Notes under the pieces: generated by a model
Seen by the model: only the letters and a program-made list of their open reading frames with translations
Database searches by the model: none
What the model was told of the DNA's origin: nothing
Program-made: the position numbers and the translations under genes
Shown here: piece by piece, positions 1 to 6,227 of the stretch
Numbering within the stretch: position 1 is the first letter of the stretch
Layout: the number at the start of each line of letters is the position of its first letter
Source of the DNA: an uncultured Actinomycetes bacterium
Lineage (GTDB): Bacteria; Actinomycetota; Actinomycetes; Nanopelagicales; Nanopelagicaceae
Assembly: GCA_903932705.1 (NCBI GenBank)
Contig: CAIZHC010000285.1
Span: forward strand, 1-7,187
DNA length: 7,187 nt
Direction: 5' to 3'

Positions 1-1517
1 ATGGCATCGCAACCACATTCTTCGCAGGAAATCTAAGATTTGCCGTTCAGGGAAATGATTACCTCAGCCAATCAATGAGTCCAACGCCATACCTTCATTA
101 TTGGTCACTTGGAGTTGAAGAGCAGTTCTATCTGATCTGGCCACTCCTCTTTCTCTTCTTCTTTAGAAGTCGCAAGAATCTCCTCTTGCCATTTGCCTTT
201 CTGGCAACGATCTTCGCATTTTGGTACACACAACGATCACCGGTTGACTCCTTCTACCAACCTTTCTCTCGGGCCTGGGAATTTCTTGCGGGCATAATCG
301 TTGCACTGCTTATTCCCAAACGAGTAGGTCCAAGCAAACTCCTCGCCATCTCTGGATGGTGTGCAATCTCATTTTCAGTCTTTTGTATTGGAAGTGATCT
401 GCCCGTTCCTGGAGTCACAACCCTGGTTCCGATTTGCGGAGCAGTAGCCGTTCTTTCTGCCCAAGTGAAGATGCCTTGGGAAGCTATTCTCGCCAAAGTG
501 GGGGATTACTCATTCGCAATCTACTTAATCCATTGGCCCCTCGTTGTTGTAGCGCTCTCTCGCTATCAAGGTTTAAGCGTTACCTCAAAGGTAGTTATCG
601 CATTTCTTTCGGTCACGGGCGGATACGGAATCTCTAGGTATATTGAAAATCCCTTCAGGTTTAATAAGAAGTTCTCCCTTTCTTTTCGATCATGGGGAGC
701 TGGGATCTTGGCGGTAGCGGTATTGGCCTTTGGCATAACAAACTTTGCATCCGCTAACGCAACCAGATTAAACGCCCAGATAGATCTTTCTAAGCCCATT
801 ATTTACAGCGATCATTGCCACCTCGATTTCGGAATTTCGCAGCCTAAGGCGCCATGCCTCTTCGGCGATCTCACATCCAAAAATGAAGTGATCCTCGTCG
901 GCGACTCACATGCGGCGCAGTGGTTTAATGCAGTTGAAGAGACTTCGTTGGCGCAACACTGGAAACTCCTCTCGCTCACTAAATCTTCATGTCCTGCAGC
1001 ATTCCTGTCTATCAAGCGCAATGGGGTACTCGACTCCTCATGTGCTTCATGGCAGAGATATGTAGCGAAACGAATAAAGGCAGAGCAACCTTTAAAGGTA
1101 TTTATTACGGGATTTAGTGAATACAAATACTCTCTGAACCAACGTGGAGATTATGCGACCGTCTATGCGAAGGGTCTGACTGAATTCATCTCCGCTCTCG
1201 GATTGCCATCTACTTCAATTTATTACATTGAAGATACCCCGAGACCGACTGTCTCTATTCCAGATTGTTTAGCGAAAAATACTCAGAAGAAGAGTTCTTG
1301 CGATTTTCTCTTACAACGATCTGCGGCAACGTTGGCGATTAAAACTGCCACTCATCCGCTACTGGTTCACTATCTCGATTTCACGAAAGAATTATGTTTG
1401 TCCAATACCTGTTCGGCGATCTTCGCTGGCCATAATGCATACCGCGATGACTCACACTTAAGCGTGAGTGCATCCAAAGCGCTAGCTCCTTATTTCACGA
1501 TGCTAGCAACTCAGTAA
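1..1517 (+). CDS. OafA/YrhL-type acyltransferase-3 membrane protein with C-terminal SGNH domain, 5' end missing
   Basis: Integral membrane O-acyltransferase that probably moves acyl (often acetyl) groups onto cell-surface glycans. The frame is open to the window edge (codons from base 3). The residues before the first visible Met (base 75) read TTFFAGNLRFAVQGNDYLSQ, which is typical family sequence, so that Met is internal and the true start lies to the left. Counting from that Met: residues 7-22 hold the family signature LHYWSLGVEEQFYLIW; about eight hydrophobic segments run to residue 225, including YLIHWP near 150-155; then comes a soluble domain. That domain is SGNH-like, with GDSHAAQW at 276-283 (nucleophile Ser278) and DDSH at 458-461 (Asp458/His461 dyad). 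Its paired cysteines (248/261, 400/409, 441/446) suit an extracytoplasmic location. The N-terminal acyltransferase-3 motifs are off-window. The substrate cannot be read from sequence. It ends TAA directly against the stop of the convergent topoisomerase gene. Confidence 0.93.
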   Translation, partial: GIATTFFAGNLRFAVQGNDYLSQSMSPTPYLHYWSLGVEEQFYLIWPLLFLFFFRSRKNLLLPFAFLATIFAFWYTQRSPVDSFYQPFSRAWEFLAGIIVALLIPKRVGPSKLLAISGWCAISFSVFCIGSDLPVPGVTTLVPICGAVAVLSAQVKMPWEAILAKVGDYSFAIYLIHWPLVVVALSRYQGLSVTSKVVIAFLSVTGGYGISRYIENPFRFNKKFSLSFRSWGAGILAVAVLAFGITNFASANATRLNAQIDLSKPIIYSDHCHLDFGISQPKAPCLFGDLTSKNEVILVGDSHAAQWFNAVEETSLAQHWKLLSLTKSSCPAAFLSIKRNGVLDSSCASWQRYVAKRIKAEQPLKVFITGFSEYKYSLNQRGDYATVYAKGLTEFISALGLPSTSIYYIEDTPRPTVSIPDCLAKNTQKKSSCDFLLQRSAATLAIKTATHPLLVHYLDFTKELCLSNTCSAIFAGHNAYRDDSHLSVSASKALAPYFTMLATQ

Positions 1518-3017
1518 TTATTGACCGATTCGGGTACGTCGAGGTGTTGCAAAGTTCTTAGATACTGCAGTTAATTCTGTTGAAACTTGTGCCTTGATAT
1601 TTGCCTCGCTGGAGAGCAGAGTCTTAAGAGCTTTAATGGTTTCGCTGAGCGCCTTCTGCTCGGTTTCGAGTTCAAGTTTGCTTACCTTTGTAAGTCGGCG
1701 AAGCGGCATATCCAAGATGTATGTCGCTTGCTCATCGCTTAATTTGAAGCCCTTCATGAGAGCTTCTTTAGCGACAGCAGCATCTTCAGATCCTCTAATT
1801 ATCTTGATGACCTTATCGATATCGATAATCGCCTTGAGTAAGCCGTCGACGAGTGTGAGGCGACCCTCAGCTTTTGCTTTGCGAAACTCTGAGCGCCTGC
1901 GAACAACTTCAATCCGGTGATCGATAAAGACTTCTAGAAGTTCCTTAAGTCCGAGGGTGAGCGGCTTCCCGTTCACTAGCGCTACGGCGTTTACTGAGAA
2001 TTGATCTTCCATTGGGGTGAGCTTGTAGAGCTTCTCGAGGATCTCCTCTGGCTCGTAACCATTCTTAATCTCAATGACGACCTTTGTACCTTGCTGGCCA
2101 TCTGAAAGATCGATGATGTCTGAAATGCCAAGAACCTTCTTCGCTTTTACAAGATCAGCAATCTTCTCGACTACCTTCTCCGGCCCAATGTTGTAAGGGA
2201 ACTCAGTAATGACAATGCCCTGTTTACGAGAAGTTACCTTCTCTATAACGGCAGTAGCCCGAACCTTGAAGGAGCCGCGACCTGTGGCATAGGCATCTGC
2301 GACGCCCTCTAGCCCAATAATCTCTCCACCCGTTGGGAAATCTGGGGCTGGAACATATTTCATCAACGACTTCAGAGTGGCCTTTGGGTTGTCGATCAGG
2401 TGCTTGGCGGCAGCAACGACTTCACCGAGGTTGTGGGGAGGCATATTGGTGGCCATTCCGACCGCAATACCGGTTGCGCCATTTACCAAGAGGTTAGGAA
2501 ATGCTGCTGGAAGTACAAGTGGCTCAAGGAGCTGGCCGTCGTAGTTTCCGCCAAAGTTCACAGTGTCTTCATCTGCCTCATCGACCATTGCCATCGCCGC
2601 AGGGGCGAGTCTGGCTTCGGTGTAACGCATGGCGGCTGGACCTGCATCAAGGGAACCGAAGTTTCCGTGTCCATCGATCAAGGGAAGGCGGGTGGTGAAA
2701 GGTTGGGCTAAGCGGACGGCGGCGTCATAGATTGCGCCATCTCCGTGCGGGTGCAACTTACCCATTACCTCTCCGACGACACGAGCGCACTTCACGTGGC
2801 CCTTATCTGGGCGAAGTCCCATGTCGAACATCTGATGCAAGATGCGACGTTGGACGGGCTTGAGTCCATCGCGGGCATCTGGAAGGGCTCGTGAATAAAT
2901 TACTGAGTAGGCATATTCGAGAAATGAATCAGACATCTCTTGCGAGACATCAATATCTACGATCTTGCCTGGGTTCTCTCCAGCTTTTGGGAGAACGGCT
3001 TTAGGTGTGCGTGCCAT
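1518..3017 (-). CDS. parC: Type IIA topoisomerase subunit A (ParC-like), core only, lacking the C-terminal DNA-wrapping domain
   Basis: DNA breakage-reunion subunit of a type IIA topoisomerase. It should pair with a ParE/GyrB-like ATPase, not in this window, to pass duplexes and decatenate chromosomes. 499 residues. The family opening is clear (SFLEYAYSVIYSRALPDARD at 31-50), followed by GLKPVQRRIL, the winged-helix region with HPHGDGAIYD at 89-98, and AAMRYTEARL with catalytic Tyr132. The tower and coiled-coil regions follow (PLRRLTK). The protein stops after the RRTRI motif that closes the GyrA N-terminal domain. Family members are usually about 800 residues and continue into a beta-pinwheel; here that domain and any GyrA-box are absent. 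The parC label rests on close resemblance, from memory, to the second GyrA-like protein of Streptomyces, rather than GyrA. The ATG at 3017 was chosen because the conserved sequence begins soon after it and an extended -10 lies 7 nt upstream. A longer reading to 3227 would run through the divergent gene. Confidence 0.9.
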   Translation of the reverse strand: MARTPKAVLPKAGENPGKIVDIDVSQEMSDSFLEYAYSVIYSRALPDARDGLKPVQRRILHQMFDMGLRPDKGHVKCARVVGEVMGKLHPHGDGAIYDAAVRLAQPFTTRLPLIDGHGNFGSLDAGPAAMRYTEARLAPAAMAMVDEADEDTVNFGGNYDGQLLEPLVLPAAFPNLLVNGATGIAVGMATNMPPHNLGEVVAAAKHLIDNPKATLKSLMKYVPAPDFPTGGEIIGLEGVADAYATGRGSFKVRATAVIEKVTSRKQGIVITEFPYNIGPEKVVEKIADLVKAKKVLGISDIIDLSDGQQGTKVVIEIKNGYEPEEILEKLYKLTPMEDQFSVNAVALVNGKPLTLGLKELLEVFIDHRIEVVRRRSEFRKAKAEGRLTLVDGLLKAIIDIDKVIKIIRGSEDAAVAKEALMKGFKLSDEQATYILDMPLRRLTKVSKLELETEQKALSETIKALKTLLSSEANIKAQVSTELTAVSKNFATPRRTRIGQ

Positions 3018-3024
3018 GGCGCGT

Positions 3025-3033
3025 ATCTTGCCA
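3025..3033 (-). promoter_or_regulatory. Extended -10 promoter of parC, nearly leaderless
   Basis: On the minus strand the sequence is TGG-CAAGAT, then 7 nt, then the parC ATG at 3017. A TGn extension plus a cAnnnT hexamer in this position would start transcription at or one base before the ATG. No Shine-Dalgarno sequence is seen upstream of the ATG, which agrees with a leaderless or near-leaderless mRNA. No good -35 is visible at 16-18 nt. The 12-mer TGGCAAGATACG occurs again, identical, in the rplS promoter. The functional reading is inference from position and recurrence. Confidence 0.5.
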
Positions 3034-3045
3034 CGCCATATAGGG

Positions 3046-3051
3046 CAGGAT
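3046..3051 (+). promoter_or_regulatory. Start-deciding signal of the phosphodiesterase gene: ribosome binding site or leaderless -10
   Basis: GCAGGA (3045-3050) lies 7 nt before the GTG at 3058, a good Shine-Dalgarno distance. The overlapping hexamer CAGGAT (3046-3051) lies exactly 6 nt before the same GTG, where a leaderless -10 would be. It differs by one base from the CAAGAT box of parC and rplS. Either reading supports GTG 3058 as the start, but sequence alone cannot tell them apart. No convincing -35 is seen at the matching distance. Confidence 0.45.
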
Positions 3052-3057
3052 GGGGAT

Positions 3058-4149
3058 GTGGGCTTTGGACTGGCAGAACTGTCGCAATCGATCTTCTCAT
3101 CGATGGGATTAGTGGGACCGAGCAATCTTCTTGAATTACCGGAATCTCGTCGGACCTGCCTACTTTTGATTGATGGAATGGGCTCAAAGGCGCTCGCTAC
3201 ATACTCATCGCAATTTCCAATTTTCACTTCGCTAAAGAAGAGTTATGAACTTGCTTCGCACTTTCCATCAACAACAGTTACGAATCTCACAAGTTTAGGC
3301 ACAGGGGAATTACCTGGCGCACATGGAATGTTGGGGTACACGGTTCGCGTACCAAACTCAGGAACTCCAGGTCGCTTACTTAATGCTTTGAAGTGGGATG
3401 ATCGTGTTGATCCGCTCTTCTGGCAGAAAATTCCAACTCTCTTTGAACGCGCGATGGAGCAAGGAATTACCGTTACCAATATCGCTGAGAAGAGATATGA
3501 GGGAAGCGCCTTTACGCAAGCAGCGCTTCGAGGTGCAAAGTATGTTGGAGCCAATCGAATTGATGAGATGGTTTCATCAGCGGTTGAAGCGCTTGCTGAG
3601 CCCTATTCATTCACCTATCTCTACATCAACGGCTTGGATCACGCCGGTCACAATGATGGAGTGGGCAGTGATAAATGGGTAGCGGCACTGGGTCAAGTGG
3701 CGGAGTTGATTACAAATTTAGTTCATCGGCTTCCCAAGAACACTGATTTATATGTCACCGCAGATCACGGCATGGTGAATGTCGGCGAGAAGATTGTTCT
3801 TGGACAGGAGAATGCTTTGATGCGCAATATTTCACTTGTCGGTGGTGAGCCACGCGCGCGACATATGTATGTCAATGAAGGCGCACTCAATGAAACCGTT
3901 GCTGAGTGGCGTGAATTCTTAGGCGATAGAGCACGCGTGCTTACAAAAGCTGAAGTGGTTGCTTCTGGTCTATTTGGAAGCGAAGTAAGTTCGGATAGCT
4001 TTGATCGCATGGGAGATTTCATAGCGATTGCTTCTGATGAAGTGATTTTGATTGACCCTAGCAGAATTCCACAGGAATCTGCGATGGTTGGACATCATGG
4101 GGGAGTTACAGAAACTGAGACTGCTATTCCTCTTCTGAAGTTCCTTTAG
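3058..4149 (+). CDS. Alkaline-phosphatase-superfamily nucleotide pyrophosphatase/phosphodiesterase
   Basis: Metal-dependent hydrolase of phosphodiester or phosphomonoester bonds (type I phosphodiesterase / nucleotide pyrophosphatase family). 363 residues from GTG. The metal-site architecture is visible: LLLIDGMG with Asp39; HFPSTTVTNLTSLGTG with probable nucleophile Thr73; GLDHAGH with Asp194 and His198; TADHGM with Asp236 and His237; and GHHGG near the C-terminus with a probable last metal ligand His347. No signal peptide or membrane segment is seen, so a cytoplasmic location is likely. The start was chosen from GCAGGA 7 nt upstream and from where homologous sequence begins. In-frame ATGs at 2965 and 3016 would run into or over the divergent parC start, and the ATG at 3103 would discard residues that look part of the family. 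The physiological substrate is not evident. The 3' end overlaps sepH by 26 bp on the opposite strand. Confidence 0.9.
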   Translation: MGFGLAELSQSIFSSMGLVGPSNLLELPESRRTCLLLIDGMGSKALATYSSQFPIFTSLKKSYELASHFPSTTVTNLTSLGTGELPGAHGMLGYTVRVPNSGTPGRLLNALKWDDRVDPLFWQKIPTLFERAMEQGITVTNIAEKRYEGSAFTQAALRGAKYVGANRIDEMVSSAVEALAEPYSFTYLYINGLDHAGHNDGVGSDKWVAALGQVAELITNLVHRLPKNTDLYVTADHGMVNVGEKIVLGQENALMRNISLVGGEPRARHMYVNEGALNETVAEWREFLGDRARVLTKAEVVASGLFGSEVSSDSFDRMGDFIAIASDEVILIDPSRIPQESAMVGHHGGVTETETAIPLLKFL

Positions 4150-4957
4150 GTCCACCGAACATGATGTCATCCCATGAAGGAATCTTTAAACGCTTTGTAA
4201 TGCCATCACGCTTTTGATCTTCAGATAACTCATTTTTACTGCTTGAACCTGAGTTGATGATTGCATCCAAGCTCGACAGTTTGAGAGGCTCGGGATGAGA
4301 ATCGTCCTCACCTTTTTCGCGAACTGAAACTAAACGCGGAGCCGGAGTGGTTGGGTAAACAATTCCATGTGAAGGAGTCGGTGCGGCTATCTCAAGTTCA
4401 TCGCCGGCAATCCAGGCGGCATCATCATCGAGCGCTTCCAGACTGCGATTTTCAAGGTTGAAAGCCCAGTTAGCTTCGTTTGTGCCACCATCTTTTGTTG
4501 GATAGAGCAGAACGATGTTCCAGGAGCCATCGGGCAAGCGCCAGGTATTCCATTCGACGAGAGTCATTTCAACGCCACGAGGCGCAAGTTGAGCAACAGT
4601 TGCTTCGGAGAGTGTTGGCGAATGCTTTTCGCGACGAAGTTGAGCGACGAGAGCCAACCCAATGACGTAGGCGCGCTCTTGCAATATTGGACCAGAGAAC
4701 TTCTCAATCTTTTCAAGCGACCAATCAGTGGTGCGAGAAATAGAGATCATGCTCTCGCCGCCGCGGAGTCGAGCTTGAACTTCTTTAACTGTCACGGTGG
4801 ATTGCTCGTCATCTGGCACAACGGCTAGTAGGCGAGGTTGGTTTACCAAGGAACGAAGTTGATCATTAATAACGAGAGTGTGAGGTGTTCCGTCTTCAGA
4901 GTGGAGCTCAAGTTCAGTTCCATCATCTGATCGGCCAATTAATCGCAAGTCGCTCAC
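4124..4957 (-). CDS. sepH: Septation protein SepH (DUF3071), FtsZ regulator
   Basis: Actinobacterial cell-division protein. Characterised homologues bind FtsZ and promote its assembly at the septum. 277 residues from GTG. Residues 2-50 form the conserved N-terminal piece (SDLRLIGRSDDGTELEL...). A helix-turn-helix-like segment follows at about 57-89 (VKEVQARLRGGES...LEKIEKFSGP), then the ILQERAYV helix. Residues 131-180 carry the conserved W-rich part (VEWNTWRLPDGSW, EANWAF). A low-complexity acidic/Ser/Pro linker spans about 185-250. The extreme C-terminus has the conserved motif IPSWDDIMFG at 259-268. The start rests on homology and on a -10-like box 6 nt upstream. Longer in-frame readings to 5164 would overlap the MFS coding sequence. 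The linker seems short, so the protein is somewhat smaller than the Streptomyces form (about 340 residues from memory). It may be co-transcribed with the MFS gene as well as from its own promoter. Confidence 0.9.
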   Translation of the reverse strand: MSDLRLIGRSDDGTELELHSEDGTPHTLVINDQLRSLVNQPRLLAVVPDDEQSTVTVKEVQARLRGGESMISISRTTDWSLEKIEKFSGPILQERAYVIGLALVAQLRREKHSPTLSEATVAQLAPRGVEMTLVEWNTWRLPDGSWNIVLLYPTKDGGTNEANWAFNLENRSLEALDDDAAWIAGDELEIAAPTPSHGIVYPTTPAPRLVSVREKGEDDSHPEPLKLSSLDAIINSGSSSKNELSEDQKRDGITKRLKIPSWDDIMFGGPKGTSEEE

Positions 4958-4963
4958 GGGCAA

Positions 4964-4972
4964 AGAGTGCCA
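4964..4972 (-). promoter_or_regulatory. Possible extended -10 of sepH (leaderless)
   Basis: On the minus strand TGG-CACTCT is followed by exactly 6 nt and then the sepH GTG at 4957. It fits the TGG-CAnnnT pattern seen before parC and rplS. There is no Shine-Dalgarno sequence between the MFS stop and this GTG, so an independent leaderless transcript would explain how sepH is translated. No -35 match is clear. The box is short and could be chance. Confidence 0.35.
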
Positions 4973-5015
4973 CAAGAAACGCGCGAAAGTTGGGATATCA
5001 CTAGATCGAGGGCCT

Positions 5016-6212
5016 TTAGTGATCTGAAATACGGCGCCAGATTCGCAGGTAAGGCGCGGTGGCCAGGTTGGCGAGCAGGAGGCAGACCATCGGAACGATG
5101 AAGGCTTTGCTTGCTCCCTGTGAATCAATGATGTGTCCGGTAATCGTTCCGGGTAGGGAACCACCGAGAGAGAGTCCAGCGATTACCCAGGCGAGAGTTT
5201 CAGTTACCTTCTCGGTAGGGACAGATTTCTCAGCAACGTTGTATCCGGCGACGATAAGTGGAGCGACACCCATTCCTGAGAGGAAGAGAGCGACTGCCAA
5301 CATCCACATCGAGTGCACGAAGAAGAAGGGGAGCGAGAGAATTAGGATTGCAACCAAGTTGATTCTAAATCGTGAGGCATCCTTCAACTTCCATTTGATA
5401 GTTCCGTTAAAGATTGCAGCTACACCACTTCCCGCCGCCCAGATAGCTAAGACAAGACCGGTAAATGAAGCGTCATGGTGTTGTTGGGAGTAACCAACCA
5501 CTGTGAGGCTGGTGGAAGAGAAGAAGGCTCCGATAAAGATAAATGGAAAGAAGACCGCCTGAACAACTGGCATAGCTAAAACAAATCCATGCTCTTTTGT
5601 CTCATCTTTCTTATATGGGGCTGGCTCGGTTGAACGTTGTGAGATGAAGAGAGTTGTTCCAACTGCCATAAATGAGAAACCCATAATCATGCCTGCAGCG
5701 GGGGAGATAAATGTTGCGGCAGATGAGGCAATAAGCGGGCCGATGATGAAGATGATTTCATCCATCAGCGCTTCATAGGAGTAGGCAGTGTTTATTTGAA
5801 CTCGGTCTTCGCCAAGCACCCAGAGCCAACGTCTACGGGTTAAGCCACCTACATTCGGTAGGAATATTTCAGCGATAAATATTGAACCCATCCAGACATA
5901 GGTCGGAGCGTGATGGCTGATTGCAAAGAGAAAGATGAGGTCGAAGATGATGTAAAACGGGATGGTAAAGCGCAGAACTTTTCGCTGTCCTAGGCGGTCG
6001 GCGTAGCGTGACCAGGTGGGGCTAAATATGGTTGATATCAGAGCCGCGCCAGTAGAGACAGTTCCCGCCAGGGTGTATGAGTGTTTAACATGCACAATCA
6101 CGAAGGTGATCGAGAGCAAGGTCATCGAGATAGGAAGTCGGGCTATCGAGCCTGCAATTGAGAATCTCAGGGCACCAGGCACCGCAAATAGTTTGCGATA
6201 CGGTGAAAACAT
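5016..6212 (-). CDS. Major facilitator superfamily transporter, 12 membrane helices
   Basis: Inner-membrane secondary transporter or exporter, 398 residues, with about 12 hydrophobic segments in two halves. The loop between helices 2 and 3 has a recognisable MFS motif A (WSRYADRLGQRK at 67-78, with Asp72, Gly75 and Arg77). Helix 5 carries acidic residues and a GP pair (EALMDEIIFIIGPL at 147-160), as in drug/proton-antiporter-like families. The central hydrophilic loop near 191-208 (RSTEPAPYKKDETKEHG) separates the halves. The substrate cannot be inferred; sugar-efflux-like or multidrug-like proteins are both possible. ATG 6212 has a TAGAAT box 6 nt upstream and no Shine-Dalgarno, so it is probably leaderless. 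The stop is 58 bp before sepH. I recall an MFS gene near sepH in other Actinobacteria, which would suggest conserved order rather than a shared reaction. Confidence 0.9.
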   Translation of the reverse strand: MFSPYRKLFAVPGALRFSIAGSIARLPISMTLLSITFVIVHVKHSYTLAGTVSTGAALISTIFSPTWSRYADRLGQRKVLRFTIPFYIIFDLIFLFAISHHAPTYVWMGSIFIAEIFLPNVGGLTRRRWLWVLGEDRVQINTAYSYEALMDEIIFIIGPLIASSAATFISPAAGMIMGFSFMAVGTTLFISQRSTEPAPYKKDETKEHGFVLAMPVVQAVFFPFIFIGAFFSSTSLTVVGYSQQHHDASFTGLVLAIWAAGSGVAAIFNGTIKWKLKDASRFRINLVAILILSLPFFFVHSMWMLAVALFLSGMGVAPLIVAGYNVAEKSVPTEKVTETLAWVIAGLSLGGSLPGTITGHIIDSQGASKAFIVPMVCLLLANLATAPYLRIWRRISDH

Positions 6213-6221
6213 ACCTAGATT
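6193..6221 (+). promoter_or_regulatory. Leaderless promoter of the IMPase gene, half of a bidirectional promoter
   Basis: TTGCGA (6193-6198) is separated by 17 nt from TAGATT (6216-6221), which is followed by 6 nt and then the ATG at 6228. The -35 matches TTGACA at four of six positions and the spacing is ideal. The predicted transcription start is the A of the ATG, and no Shine-Dalgarno sequence is present. The -35 lies inside the 5' coding part of the divergent MFS gene. Confidence 0.65.
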
Positions 6222-6224
6222 CTA
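6219..6224 (-). promoter_or_regulatory. Leaderless -10 of the MFS gene, half of a bidirectional promoter
   Basis: Minus-strand TAGAAT matches TANNNT and ends exactly 6 nt before the ATG at 6212, placing the transcription start on the A of the ATG. No Shine-Dalgarno sequence and no good -35 are visible. A TG pair lies 2 nt upstream of the hexamer, one base off the ideal extended -10. It overlaps the -10 of the divergent IMPase gene by three bases within a 9-bp palindrome. Confidence 0.6.
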
Positions 6225-6227
6225 TCC

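Noticed and set aside
75..77. ATG at 75 as the true start of the acyltransferase
   Set aside because: Upstream codons 3-74 are open and encode typical acyltransferase-3 residues leading into the SPTPYLHYWSLGVEEQF signature, so the gene is truncated by the window edge.
812..1126. Antisense open frames inside the acyltransferase, ParC, phosphodiesterase, MFS and IMPase genes
   Set aside because: None shows a recognisable domain or start signal, and each lies over a gene with clear family motifs.
1450..1469. Inverted repeat ACTCAC...GTGAGT as a terminator for the acyltransferase gene
   Set aside because: It is a 6-bp stem inside the coding sequence, around the catalytic DxxH motif, with no following T-tract and 45 bp before the stop.
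2965..3057. Longer phosphodiesterase reading from ATG 2965 or ATG 3016
   Set aside because: These residues lie over the parC coding start, lack a start signal and do not look like family sequence. GTG 3058 has GCAGGA at 7 nt.
3018..3227. 70-residue N-terminal extension of the ParC-like protein to an ATG at 3227
   Set aside because: It does not resemble topoisomerase sequence, would be antisense to the conserved first part of the phosphodiesterase gene, and the ATG at 3017 has both family fit and an extended -10.
4958..5164. 69-residue N-terminal extension of SepH
   Set aside because: It overlaps the MFS coding sequence in another frame, is rich in Pro/Ser/Arg without resemblance to SepH, and the conserved SepH N-terminus begins right at GTG 4957.
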